Part shown: one piece after another, positions 1 to 7,935 of the stretch | Layout of the letters: each line of letters begins with the position of its first letter | How positions within the stretch are numbered: position 1 is the stretch's first letter | NCBI RefSeq assembly: GCF_042652965.1 | Contig: NZ_JBHSHL010000014.1 | Coordinates: forward strand, 124,001 to 188,000 | Direction: 5' to 3' | Source: Filifactor villosus | GTDB taxonomy: Bacteria; Bacillota; Clostridia; Peptostreptococcales; Filifactoraceae | DNA: 64,000 nt | Position numbers and translations under genes: made by a program | Notes under the pieces: model-generated | The model's database searches: none | Seen by the model: the letters and a program-made list of their open reading frames with translations, nothing else | Told to the model about the DNA's origin: nothing

Positions 1-329
1 AGAAAATCAAAATAAGCGGGATGTTCAATGAAAAAGGAAGAGTAGGCAATCCCTGCTTTTTCTAAAATGTCATAGGATTCTTTGCATCCCTCAACCGATC
101 TTTGTAGAGAGTCGTAGAACTGCTCTGTAATGTGAAGTTGCATAGAGTGTAACAGTTCTTCTTTATTTTTGAAATGATTGTAGGGAGCAGCATGACTTAC
201 GTTACAGGCAAAAGCCAGTTTGCGTAACGAAAAAGATCGAACGCCGTACTCGCTTACCAGTTCAATTCCCTTTTCGATAAGTGAGGTTCTTAAGTTTCCA
301 TGATGATATTGCTTGTGGGATTCGTTCAT
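1..329 (-). CDS. TetR/AcrR-family regulator, C-terminus cut by window edge
   Basis: Reading the minus strand from ATG at 329 gives 109 codons with no stop before the window edge. The N-terminus (MNESHKQYHHGNLRTSLIEK) and the following recognition-helix region (SLRKLAFACNVSHAAPYNHF, residues 40-59) are the classic TetR helix-turn-helix. The start is fixed by GGGAGGAAAG just upstream. The variable ligand-binding half is mostly outside the window, so the inducer cannot be inferred. The gene is divergent from znuA, but about 330 bases separate them and each has its own promoter, so a regulatory link to zinc uptake is not implied. The TetR family call is firm; the specific role is unknown. Confidence 0.9.
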   Translation of the reverse strand, partial: MNESHKQYHHGNLRTSLIEKGIELVSEYGVRSFSLRKLAFACNVSHAAPYNHFKNKEELLHSMQLHITEQFYDSLQRSVEGCKESYDILEKAGIAYSSFFIEHPAYFDF

Positions 330-352
330 AACTTTCCTCCCGAACAAAAATA

Positions 353-395
353 TTTACACTGTCTATATTATACCCTAAAATATTTACGCTGTAAA
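353..395 (-). promoter_or_regulatory. Autoregulated promoter of the TetR gene with two operator-like sites
   Basis: On the minus strand TTTACA (390-395) and TATAAT (367-372) are separated by exactly 17 bases. Two copies of a TTTAC-N3-GTAAA type sequence flank the -10: TTTACGCTGTAAA at 383-395 is a near-perfect palindrome covering the -35, and TTTACACTGTCTA at 353-365 lies just downstream of the -10. The arrangement is what an autorepressing TetR protein would use. Promoter is seen directly; operator role is inference. Confidence 0.75.
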
Positions 396-589
396 GATTG
401 AAAGTGAGTTGACGATCAAAATTTCTTTGATGATACGGATTGGATGGATCGCAATTTCATAACTATTGTCGATTTAAATTACGGATCTCAGAGATTTGTA
501 CTCCGTAATGATGTGGATTTGTGTAGTTGCAAAGAGGATATAAAAACGTTTCTATAATCGATAAGAGATGAATTTTGAAAAATGTTTTA
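396..589. other. Intergenic stretch with a possible 37-codon gene remnant
   Basis: Between the TetR promoter and the znuA promoter there is an open frame on the plus strand. From ATG 444 to TAA 557 it encodes 37 residues (MDRNFITIVDLNYGSQRFVL and on), and the frame stays open upstream to about 409. There is no ribosome site before 444. Its composition looks protein-like, so it could be the decayed end of a lost gene, but nothing proves expression. Confidence 0.3.
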
Positions 590-638
590 TTGACAAGCAA
601 AAACAAGGCTACTATAATAATAATGGAAATCATTTCTA
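590..638 (+). promoter_or_regulatory. znuA promoter with Fur-family-type operator
   Basis: TTGACA (590-595) and TATAAT (613-618) are 17 bases apart, an essentially consensus sigma-A promoter. Immediately downstream, 624-638 reads TGGAAATcATTTCTA, a 7-1-7 inverted repeat (6 of 7 pairs, with the core GAAATcATTTC perfect at 626-636). Fur-family repressors (Fur, Zur, PerR) bind 7-1-7 boxes, so a zinc-responsive Zur is the likely user. The only Fur-family gene in the window is the PerR-like one at 13034, so the Zur itself must lie elsewhere. Confidence 0.75.
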
Positions 639-665
639 TTTAATTTAGAAGATAGGAGAACGTAT

Positions 666-1730
666 ATGAAAACATCATTTAAAAAATCTGTGTCTATTGT
701 TATGTTGCTGTTGGTCTCTCTGTGGATGACCGGATGTGATAAGCCTGTTAAAGAAGAGGCTGCGACTTCAAGCGTTCCTGAAAACAAGCTGAAGGTCTAC
801 ACCAGCTTCTATCCCATGTATGATTTTGCAAAGAAGGTCGGGGGAGACAAGATCGAGGTTACCAACTTGGTTCCCGCGGGGATGGAACCTCATGATTGGG
901 AACCTACTACAAAGGACATTGAGAATCTCGAACATGCCGATATGTTGATATATAACGGTGCAGGTATGGAACATTGGGTGGAAGATGTCGTAGGTGCTCT
1001 TTCCAACAAAGACTTAGTTCTGGTAGAAGCTTCAAAGGGGATTGAGCTGATGGAAGGGCATCACCACGATCACGATGACCATAATCATGAGGGGGAAGCG
1101 GACCACGATCACGATGACCATAATCATGAGGGAGAAGCGGACCACGATCACGATGACCATAATCATGAGGGGGAAGCTGCTCACAATCACGATGACCATA
1201 ACCACGGGCACTATGATCCTCATGTCTGGACGAGTATTAAAAATGCTAAAAAAGAGATGGAGACAATCAAGGAAGCTCTTGTGGCAAGAGATCCTGAAAA
1301 TGCGACCTTTTATGAAGAAAACTACCGGATGTATGCCAAGCAGTTTGATGAGTTGGATAAAACATTCGAAGAGAAGATCTCTGCTCTCCCCAACAAAAAC
1401 ATCGTCGTTTCTCATGAAGCCTTCGGATACTTGTGTAAGGACTACGGCTTAAATCAGATGGGGATCGAAGGCCTTTCTCCGGAATCCGAGCCGAATCCTA
1501 CGAGAATGGCAGCTGTTGTGGACTTTGTAAAAGAACATAATATAAAGACTATTTTCTTTGAAGAACTTGTAAGCCCTAAGGTTGCTGAAACAATCGCAAA
1601 AGAAACCGGAGCAGTAACAGATATGCTCAATCCGATTGAAGGACTGAGCCAAGAACAACTCGATGAAGGAATGGATTATTTAAAAATCCAAGAAAAGAAC
1701 TTGATCGCTATTGAAAAAGCTCTAAAATAG
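666..1730 (+). CDS. znuA: Zinc ABC transporter substrate-binding lipoprotein
   Basis: Cluster A-I (ZnuA/AdcA/TroA) metal-binding protein, 354 aa. Signal peptide residues 1-23 end in a lipobox with Cys24, so the mature protein is membrane-anchored. Expected zinc ligands are visible: His76 in EPHDW, His186 in DPHVW, His250 in VVSHEAF and Asp319 in AVTDM. Between the first and second ligands lies a long His/Asp-rich loop (about 132-182) built from three copies of a 13-residue unit plus a partial fourth, longer than most ZnuA loops. AGGAGA precedes the ATG. It delivers zinc to ZnuB/ZnuC, encoded 480 bases downstream. Manganese cannot be excluded from sequence, but the His loop and Zur-like box favour zinc. 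Confidence 0.93.
   Translation: MKTSFKKSVSIVMLLLVSLWMTGCDKPVKEEAATSSVPENKLKVYTSFYPMYDFAKKVGGDKIEVTNLVPAGMEPHDWEPTTKDIENLEHADMLIYNGAGMEHWVEDVVGALSNKDLVLVEASKGIELMEGHHHDHDDHNHEGEADHDHDDHNHEGEADHDHDDHNHEGEAAHNHDDHNHGHYDPHVWTSIKNAKKEMETIKEALVARDPENATFYEENYRMYAKQFDELDKTFEEKISALPNKNIVVSHEAFGYLCKDYGLNQMGIEGLSPESEPNPTRMAAVVDFVKEHNIKTIFFEELVSPKVAETIAKETGAVTDMLNPIEGLSQEQLDEGMDYLKIQEKNLIAIEKALK
1065..1205 (+). repeat. 39-base in-frame tandem repeat in the ZnuA His-rich loop
   Basis: Three units of 39 bases at 1065-1103, 1104-1142 and 1143-1181, then a partial fourth to about 1205. Each encodes the 13-residue unit HDHDDHNHEGEAD. The first two differ by a single base and the third by only a few, so the expansion looks recent and copy number may vary between strains. 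Confidence 0.9.
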
Positions 1731-2213
1731 GATACAATAGAGGTGGAACTTTTAATAAGAAAGGAACGGTAGGTCCAAAAAGTGAAGGTCCTTGTTTTGA
1801 TAAGGTCGATCCTGCTGAAACACCATTATCTGACGGATAGAGTAGAAATATCTGCTTTAGTTAGAATGTGTCTGAAAACTCCTTGAAGTATGTGAAGCAA
1901 AATTTTGTAAAACGATTAAGCGCAATTCTTTCATATATTTTTTTGTGTCGAATCCGACTGTGGATATAAAAAAGACAACTCTGCTCCTGAGAGCAATGAA
2001 GGTTTGCGAACGTCGCAAAAAGTGGACGAAATTTGTTTTTCCCCGATAAACATATTTCCGAAGGTGTTCGATTGGGAGGAACTGTTAATTTTGCAAAACG
2101 ACATGCGAGGGCTTTCTTAGAAAAAACATTGTATCATTTATGAAGTTCAAATCGTTGCTATAAACAGTTTGAACATGAAACGGCATAATACGGAAAAGTA
2201 GGGATGTGGCGAT
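1731..2213. other. 480-base gap between znuA and znuC
   Basis: No convincing coding frame, RNA gene or strong terminator. It is AT-rich with short fragments of open frame in several phases. Its size inside what is usually a tight operon suggests decayed or inserted DNA. I could not align it to the intergenic repeats seen elsewhere in the window. Confidence 0.5.
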
Positions 2214-2894
2214 TTGAGTCAGGAACAAATTTTTATAGAGAACTTAACCTTCGGATATGATAAGGAACCTATCTTAAAAGACTTCAGCTTAAAAGTTTGC
2301 AAGGGAGATTTTGTCGGAATCATCGGTGCAAACGGTGTGGGTAAGAGTACAATGATAAAACTTATCTTGGGTCAACTCTCCGCTTGGCAGGGCATTTTGA
2401 AAATAAACGGAATGTCTCCCTTGCAAAATATCAAGCAAGGCGGTATAGGTTATGTTCCTCAAATCGCTTCATCTCAAGGTCAGAACTTTCCTGCTACTGC
2501 TATGGAAGTTGTTTTGATGGGTCTGTATAAAGAAATCGGTTTTATGAGGTTTGTGAAAAAAGAACATAAGCAGAAGGCTTTGGATGCATTGACTGTTGTC
2601 AATATGCAGGATTATAAGGATCGTTTGATTTACAAACTCTCCGGAGGGCAAAAACAGCGTGTTATGATTGCAAAGGCTCTGGTCTCGAATCCGGAGATGT
2701 TATTGTTGGATGAACCTACCACGGGTGTAGATTCAAAATCGACGGAACAATTAATGAGGCTTTTGGAACATCTTAACAGAGTTCACGGTATCACAATTAT
2801 TTTGATCAGTCATGATGTTCCCGCTTTAAAGGAAAAAGTAAAGACGTTATTTGAACTGAAAAACGGTCAAGCAATACAACTTATGGAAAGGTGA
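2214..2894 (+). CDS. znuC: Zinc ABC transporter ATP-binding protein
   Basis: 226-aa ABC ATPase that energises ZnuB. Walker A GANGVGKST is near residue 37, the signature KLSGGQKQR near 141 and Walker B MLLLDEPT near 162, followed by the H-loop ISHDV. Length and order match the ZnuC/AdcC/MntB group. The start appears to be TTG at 2214, preceded by AGGG; the nearby ATG at 2204 is in another frame. The stop overlaps the znuB start by four bases (GTGA), indicating translational coupling. Confidence 0.9.
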   Translation: MSQEQIFIENLTFGYDKEPILKDFSLKVCKGDFVGIIGANGVGKSTMIKLILGQLSAWQGILKINGMSPLQNIKQGGIGYVPQIASSQGQNFPATAMEVVLMGLYKEIGFMRFVKKEHKQKALDALTVVNMQDYKDRLIYKLSGGQKQRVMIAKALVSNPEMLLLDEPTTGVDSKSTEQLMRLLEHLNRVHGITIILISHDVPALKEKVKTLFELKNGQAIQLMER

Positions 2895-3715
2895 TGTTTA
2901 TGCTTCAATACGCTTTTATGCAAAGAGCGTTTTTGGTAGGGATCTTACTCTCGCTTGCAATGCCCTGTATAGGGATCATTGTCATCCTTCGTCGCTTGTC
3001 CATGATAGGAGACGCTCTCTCCCATACCTCATTGGCAGGAGTGACAGCAGGTCTTCTTATGGGGATCAACCCTATTGTAGGAGCTATCTGTGTTACGGTC
3101 CTCTCTGCCTTGGGGATCGAATTTGTGAGACGAAACATACCCAAGTATGCGGAGCTTTCCATCGCAATCATCATGTCCACAGGAATCGGTCTGGCAGCCG
3201 TACTGTCGGGATTTATAAAAACCTCTGCAAATTTTCACAGTTTCTTATTTGGAAGTATTGTTGCCATCAGTGACTTTGAACTTTACTTTATCATCGGAAT
3301 CACGGTTTTTGTATGTATCGTATTCATATTCCTATACAAAGAACTGCAATATATTGCCTTTGATGAAGAGGGGGCCTTGTTGTCCGGAGTTCCCGTATCG
3401 ACTATTACTGCTTTGTTTACCATTTTGACAGGATTGACGGTGGCAATTGCTGCAAGAACTGTGGGAGCCCTAATCGTTTCTTCCATGATTGTAATTCCCG
3501 GAGCTTGTGCAATGCAGTTTTCAAAGAGCTTTAAACATACCGTTATTCTCTCCGTGCTTTTCGCCTTATTTTTTAATATTGCGGGATTGACTCTTGCCTA
3601 CAAGTTCAATACTCGTCCGGGTGGAACCATTGTTTTGCTTGGAGTGGCGACTTTGTTGAGTATATTTTTTCTCTTAAAAGCAAGCTTACGTGCTAAACCC
3701 AAAGTTCAAAAGTGA
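2891..3715 (+). CDS. znuB: Zinc ABC transporter permease
   Basis: 274-aa polytopic membrane protein of the ABC-3 permease family (ZnuB/AdcB/TroC), with about eight hydrophobic segments and the cytoplasmic loop GDALSHTSLAG near residue 40 that contacts the ATPase. It forms the transmembrane path for metal delivered by ZnuA. The start is drawn at GTG 2891, overlapping znuC; ATG at 2894 or 2900 would give nearly the same protein. Manganese or iron permeases share the fold, so the substrate rests on the ZnuA neighbour. Confidence 0.9.
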   Translation: MMFMLQYAFMQRAFLVGILLSLAMPCIGIIVILRRLSMIGDALSHTSLAGVTAGLLMGINPIVGAICVTVLSALGIEFVRRNIPKYAELSIAIIMSTGIGLAAVLSGFIKTSANFHSFLFGSIVAISDFELYFIIGITVFVCIVFIFLYKELQYIAFDEEGALLSGVPVSTITALFTILTGLTVAIAARTVGALIVSSMIVIPGACAMQFSKSFKHTVILSVLFALFFNIAGLTLAYKFNTRPGGTIVLLGVATLLSIFFLLKASLRAKPKVQK

Positions 3716-3977
3716 CAGAGTCTCCTTTTTGAAGCAGACGGTTGCTTTAATATTATTTACCTGTTCAAACCGTTCCGTTGTGCATCCTCATCCGTTGATG
3801 CGGAATTTTGTTGCCTATATATCGATTTGACAGGCATTTCAGTTTCAATGAAATGAAGAGAAGTTCATCTTTACAGTGCGATATACGCCTCCGGAAATAA
3901 ACGATGGAAAAAGAAGAATTTTTTGCATTATAACTTGAAACGATCAGCTTTTGTGCAGAGAAAATTTTATTTTTTTC
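3716..3977. other. Gap between znuB and the ribose regulon promoter
   Basis: AT-rich, no credible gene. No clear znuB terminator was found unless the hairpin at 4008-4038 serves that purpose. Confidence 0.5.
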
Positions 3978-4006
3978 TTGAGAAATATATTTTTTTGTGT
4001 TATGGT
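3978..4006 (+). promoter_or_regulatory. Promoter of the ribose operon
   Basis: TTGAGA (3978-3983) and TATGGT (4001-4006) with a 17-base spacer, placed about 75 bases before rbsR. Nothing comparable precedes rbsK, so the operon is likely read from here. Confidence 0.55.
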
Positions 4007-4007
4007 T

Positions 4008-4038
4008 AAGGTAAACGTTTTCGCGAAGCGTTTGCCTT
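4008..4038. promoter_or_regulatory. RbsR/CcpA-like operator pair that also forms a hairpin
   Basis: GGTAAACGTTTTCG (4010-4023) resembles both cre boxes and LacI-family rbs operators, with the core palindrome AAACGTTT. A second half-overlapping site, CGCGAAGCGTTTGCC, follows at 4022-4036. As RNA, AAGGTAAACG can pair with CGTTTGCCTT (10 pairs, one G-U) and is followed by GTTTTTTG, so the same bases could act as an intrinsic terminator for upstream reading. Its position just after the -10 favours the operator role. Confidence 0.65.
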
Positions 4039-4080
4039 GTTTTTTGTTATTATACATAAGAAGTGAGAGTGAAGATAAAG

Positions 4081-5082
4081 ATGAGAACAACAATTAAAGA
4101 TATTGCAGAACTTGCAAATGTTTCCATTGCGACAGTCTCCAAGGTGATTAACGGAAAAGACAGCTCCATAAGCAAAAAGACAAGGGAGAAGATCAAAAGA
4201 ATCATAGAAGAAGAGAACTATATTCCAAATTCCGTCGCAAGGACCCTCGTTACCAAACAGAGCTATAGTTTGGGGATGATCGTTCCCGACATCTGTAACC
4301 CCTTTTTTTCTCAATTGATTCGTGGGGTAGAAGAAGATGCGAACAAGAAGGGGTATGATCTCATCATTACGAATACGGATGATGACGATGAAAAATTGTT
4401 GGTGCAGTTGGAACTGATGAAGAAAAAAATGGTGGATGGTCTTATTTTGATTTCTTCTCAAAACAGTTCTATCGGAGAGATTCTTGATGATATAAACATA
4501 CCCACCGTGCTTGTCGACAGGGTGGTGGAACACAGATCTTTGGTTGGAAGAGTGGAGATTGACAACAAGAAGGGAGGATCCCTTGCTACATCCCATCTGA
4601 TTGAAAAAGGATGTAAAAAAATTGTTTTTTTGGCGGGAGATATTCAGACATTTTCTTCTTATCAGAGATACTTGGGTTATAAATCCGCCTTGGAAGATCA
4701 CGGTCTTAAGTTTGATGAAACCTTGGTTGAATTCGGCTCTTTTCATTCCGAGTTCGGTTACAATGCAGTGCTTTCCCTTTTAGACAAGAAATGTTCTTTT
4801 GACGGGATCTATGCCTCTAATGATATGATCGCTGTCGGAGCCATGCAGGCTTTAAAGAGCTGCGGATATAGGATCCCGGAGGATATAAAGGTGATCGGCT
4901 TTGACGATATTTATCTAAGTGCTTTGGTAACACCCACGTTGACAACAATCCATCAGCCGGTCTTTGAAATGGGAAGTACGGCATCACGGATCTTGATAGA
5001 CTATCTTTCAAACAAGACCAAGAGTGAAACCCCGGTCGTTTGCTTTGATACGAGGTTGATAGAGCGAGAGAGTACGAGATAG
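4081..5082 (+). CDS. rbsR: LacI-family ribose operon repressor
   Basis: 333-aa LacI/GalR regulator. Residues 1-22 hold the helix-turn-helix (TTIKDIAELANVSIATVSKV) and hinge helix, followed by a periplasmic-binding-protein-like effector domain with the usual GFDDI near residue 275. I chose ATG 4081 because LacI-family HTH motifs begin two to four residues from the start; GTG 4063 would add six residues. It heads the ribose operon and faces a LacI-type operator, so control of the operon by ribose or a ribose phosphate is the natural inference. rbsK follows 43 bases later. Confidence 0.88.
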   Translation: MRTTIKDIAELANVSIATVSKVINGKDSSISKKTREKIKRIIEEENYIPNSVARTLVTKQSYSLGMIVPDICNPFFSQLIRGVEEDANKKGYDLIITNTDDDDEKLLVQLELMKKKMVDGLILISSQNSSIGEILDDINIPTVLVDRVVEHRSLVGRVEIDNKKGGSLATSHLIEKGCKKIVFLAGDIQTFSSYQRYLGYKSALEDHGLKFDETLVEFGSFHSEFGYNAVLSLLDKKCSFDGIYASNDMIAVGAMQALKSCGYRIPEDIKVIGFDDIYLSALVTPTLTTIHQPVFEMGSTASRILIDYLSNKTKSETPVVCFDTRLIERESTR

Positions 5083-5125
5083 ATTAAAAATCTGTTACAT
5101 CTCGAATATGAGTCAGGAGGAAGGC

Positions 5126-6019
5126 ATGATAATTGTAGTTGGAAGCTTGAATATGGATTTGGTCTTGCGATGTGACAGGATCCCTAAAGTTGGAGAAACG
5201 GTAATAGGAAACGACTTCGATATGATTCCCGGGGGTAAGGGAGCGAATCAAGCGGTTGCTTTGGCGAGGCTCGGTTCTGATGTTAAAATGATAGGTAAAG
5301 TAGGGCGGGATGAGTTTGCAAAAACGCTTGTGTCGTCTCTTGAAGAGAGCGGAGTTGATACTTCTTATCTGCTTGTAAGCAATACACAGAGAACCGGGGT
5401 TGCAGGAATCAGTGTGGATGGCAATGGAAAAAACAGCATCATTGTTGCACCCGGTGCAAACAATGATATCACTCTTGATGAGATAGTGGGTTTGGATTCT
5501 TTGCTCTCAAGTGCGGAGATGATTGTTTTGCAAAATGAAGTCCCCTCACAGATCAATTCTTATATCTTGAAGGAGTATGGAAACAGGGAGATTCCCATTG
5601 TGTGGAATCCCGCTCCGGCAATGCCTATTGAAGAAGAGTATCTGAGATACATCGATTTTTTAATTCCCAATGAACATGAAATTCGTTTGCTTTCTTCAAA
5701 CTTTCCTACAGATATTGAGAGTTACGATGAGTATATTGATCACTATATCTCCAAGGGAGTCAAACATATTATTATCACTTTGGGAGAAGAAGGCTGTATC
5801 TTTGCTTGCGGGGAAGTTCGCAAACGTTATTGCGCATACACGGTCGCTGCGGTAGATACGACCGCGGCAGGAGATACTTTTGTTGGAGGTTTTTGCAGTG
5901 AATATACAAGGACAAAGAATATCGATACAGCTATTGATTTTGCAATGAAGGCCGCTTCAATATCAGTCACTCGATACGGAGCCCAGCCTTCGATTCCCTA
6001 CAGAAAAGAAATAAAGTGA
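5126..6019 (+). CDS. rbsK: Ribokinase
   Basis: PfkB-family sugar kinase, 297 aa, phosphorylating ribose to ribose 5-phosphate. N-terminal signature GGKGANQ at 36-42, NEHE motif near 182-185, and C-terminal DTTAAGDTF with the catalytic base Asp250. ATG 5126 is preferred over ATG 5108 because AGGAGG at 5115-5120 sits five bases before it and overlaps the coding bases of the longer form. Placement between rbsR and rbsD supports ribose as substrate; PfkB kinases for other sugars share these motifs. Confidence 0.92.
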   Translation: MIIVVGSLNMDLVLRCDRIPKVGETVIGNDFDMIPGGKGANQAVALARLGSDVKMIGKVGRDEFAKTLVSSLEESGVDTSYLLVSNTQRTGVAGISVDGNGKNSIIVAPGANNDITLDEIVGLDSLLSSAEMIVLQNEVPSQINSYILKEYGNREIPIVWNPAPAMPIEEEYLRYIDFLIPNEHEIRLLSSNFPTDIESYDEYIDHYISKGVKHIIITLGEEGCIFACGEVRKRYCAYTVAAVDTTAAGDTFVGGFCSEYTRTKNIDTAIDFAMKAASISVTRYGAQPSIPYRKEIK

Positions 6020-6035
6020 AAAGAGGATGGAACCT

Positions 6036-6431
6036 ATGAAAAAAAACACCTTATTGAACAGCGAACTGTCATATGAGATCTCGAAACTGGGTCATACACA
6101 GACCATTGTGGTTGCAGATTGCGGTCTTCCCATTCCGGAGAATGTCAAACGGATTGATCTGGCTCTGATTCGCGGGATTCCTTCTTTCAAGGATGTATTG
6201 GAAGCTATTCTATCCGAGATGTGCGTGGAGGAGTATACTGTAGCAAGTGAGATGGAGGATGAAAATCCTAAAACGTTGGCTTTTGTTCGAGAAGCTTTGG
6301 CAGGTGTAGAAGCCGGAGAGGTATCTCATACGGAGTTTAAAGAATTGACAAGGAAGGCGAGTTGTGTGATTCGAACCGGAGAAGCAAGTCCATATGCAAA
6401 TATTATTTTGCAATCGGGAGTAAAGTTTTAG
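6036..6431 (+). CDS. rbsD: D-ribose pyranase
   Basis: 131 aa, interconverting the pyranose and furanose forms of ribose so that RbsK receives the correct anomer. The start MKKNTLLN and the motif LGHTQTIVVADCGLPIP match the family, with the catalytic His at position 20. ATG 6036 gives the usual 131-residue length and leaves AGAGG about nine bases upstream; ATG 6027 would place the ribosome site against the start codon. Lies 16 bases after rbsK. Confidence 0.92.
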   Translation: MKKNTLLNSELSYEISKLGHTQTIVVADCGLPIPENVKRIDLALIRGIPSFKDVLEAILSEMCVEEYTVASEMEDENPKTLAFVREALAGVEAGEVSHTEFKELTRKASCVIRTGEASPYANIILQSGVKF

Positions 6432-6447
6432 AAAGGGGGTATTTCAA

Positions 6448-7923
6448 GTGAGCCTATTATCCCTAAGGAGGATCTCAAAAGAGTTTCCGGGAGTAAAAGC
6501 ACTCGACGAAGTGAATCTGAATCTGTATGAAGGCGAGGCTATGGCATTGTTGGGAGAAAACGGCGCCGGTAAATCCACCTTGATAAAAGTGTTGGCCGGG
6601 ATATACAAAAAAGACTCCGGAGAAATTCTCTACAACGGTGAAAATATTGAAATAAATAGCATCCACGATTCTCAACACTATAATATTTCGGTCATTCATC
6701 AGGAACTGAATCTAATCCCCAACCTAAGTGTTGCCGAGAATATTTTTATAGGAAGGGAAGAAAAGAAGTTTCTCGGGATGATCGATAAGGAACTGATGAA
6801 TAGGAAGGCAAAGGAGTGCCTGGATGAATTAGGGATTTCTATTTCGCCAAAAACGAAAGTTTCTTCCTTGTCGATCGCATCTCAACAGATGGTTGAGATT
6901 GCAAAGGCTCTTTCCTACGATGCCAAGATCATCATTATGGATGAGCCGACGGATGCCTTGACCGACAAGGAAGTGGATACTTTATTCAAAGTAATAAAGA
7001 GACTTAAGCAACAGAAGAAGTCCATCGTATACATTTCCCATCGTCTGCCGGAAATCTTTGAGATTTGTGAAAAGGTCACGATTCTGCGCGATGGGAAGTT
7101 TATCGCTGAGAAAGCGATCGAAGAACTCGATGAAAACCTTATGATAGAGATGATGGTAGGAAGGAGTTTGAACGAACAGTTTCCCTATATTCCTCCTCAG
7201 TCGGATGAGACGATCATGGAAGTGCATAACCTGAGCAATGAGTTTGTGGAAGATATTTCTTTTAGGCTTTGCAAGGGAGAGATTTTAGGGATTGCAGGTC
7301 TTGTGGGAGCTTCAAGGACCGAACTTGCCAAGACCCTCTATGGAACACACAGCTTCTCTAAGGGACGGATCCTGATCCATTCAGAGAGTTTTGAGAGCAA
7401 AAAGGACAGTGCCGAGTTAAAGAAAAAAGTTGCTTATGTTTCTGAAGACAGGAAAAAAGACGGTCTGGTTTTAAGTATGAATGTTCGTGAAAATATTTCC
7501 CTCTCTTCTTTGGATCAGATCAGCAGCCCTATTGGAGTCAACCGAAGACAAGAAGAAGAAGTCGCGAACTTCTATAAGGATAAGATGAATATTCGAACAC
7601 CGAGTTTGGAACAAAAGATCAAAAATCTTTCAGGCGGAAACCAACAGAAGGTATCTATTTCGCGAGCTCTTATGACAAAACCCGAGATCCTTATCCTCGA
7701 TGAGCCTACCCGAGGTGTCGATGTAGGTGCTAAACACGAGATCTACCAGTTGATCAACGAGTTAAAGAAAGAAAAGAAAGGTATCATCGTAATTTCCTCG
7801 GAAATGCCTGAATTGCTTGGTATCAGTGATAGGATTCTGGTCATGCATGAAGGCAGAAAAAAAGGAGAATTGTTAAGAGCAGAATTTTCCCAAGAAAAAA
7901 TCATGCATTGTATTTTATCTTAA
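6448..7923 (+). CDS. rbsA: Ribose ABC transporter, dual ATP-binding protein
   Basis: 491 aa with two ABC cassettes. First: Walker A GENGAGKST near 36, Walker B IIIMDEPTDAL near 163. Second: a degenerate Walker A region (GLVGASRTE near 285), signature LSGGNQQK near 394 and Walker B ILILDEPTRG near 415. The asymmetric second site is normal for RbsA/MglA/XylG. GTG start with AAAGGGGG upstream. Energises RbsC; 12 bases separate it from rbsC. Confidence 0.93.
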   Translation: MSLLSLRRISKEFPGVKALDEVNLNLYEGEAMALLGENGAGKSTLIKVLAGIYKKDSGEILYNGENIEINSIHDSQHYNISVIHQELNLIPNLSVAENIFIGREEKKFLGMIDKELMNRKAKECLDELGISISPKTKVSSLSIASQQMVEIAKALSYDAKIIIMDEPTDALTDKEVDTLFKVIKRLKQQKKSIVYISHRLPEIFEICEKVTILRDGKFIAEKAIEELDENLMIEMMVGRSLNEQFPYIPPQSDETIMEVHNLSNEFVEDISFRLCKGEILGIAGLVGASRTELAKTLYGTHSFSKGRILIHSESFESKKDSAELKKKVAYVSEDRKKDGLVLSMNVRENISLSSLDQISSPIGVNRRQEEEVANFYKDKMNIRTPSLEQKIKNLSGGNQQKVSISRALMTKPEILILDEPTRGVDVGAKHEIYQLINELKKEKKGIIVISSEMPELLGISDRILVMHEGRKKGELLRAEFSQEKIMHCILS

Positions 7924-7935
7924 AGGAGAGTAACT

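Noticed and set aside
1065..1205. CRISPR-like array
   Set aside because: Repeats are contiguous, in frame and without spacers; they encode a protein loop.
1032..1452. Open frames antisense to and overlapping the znuA His-rich repeat
   Set aside because: They are by-products of the 39-base repeat in other frames; no ribosome site and low-complexity translation.
4006..4746. 246-codon antisense frame across rbsR
   Set aside because: Lies wholly within a strongly recognisable LacI-family gene on the other strand; translation has no domain character.
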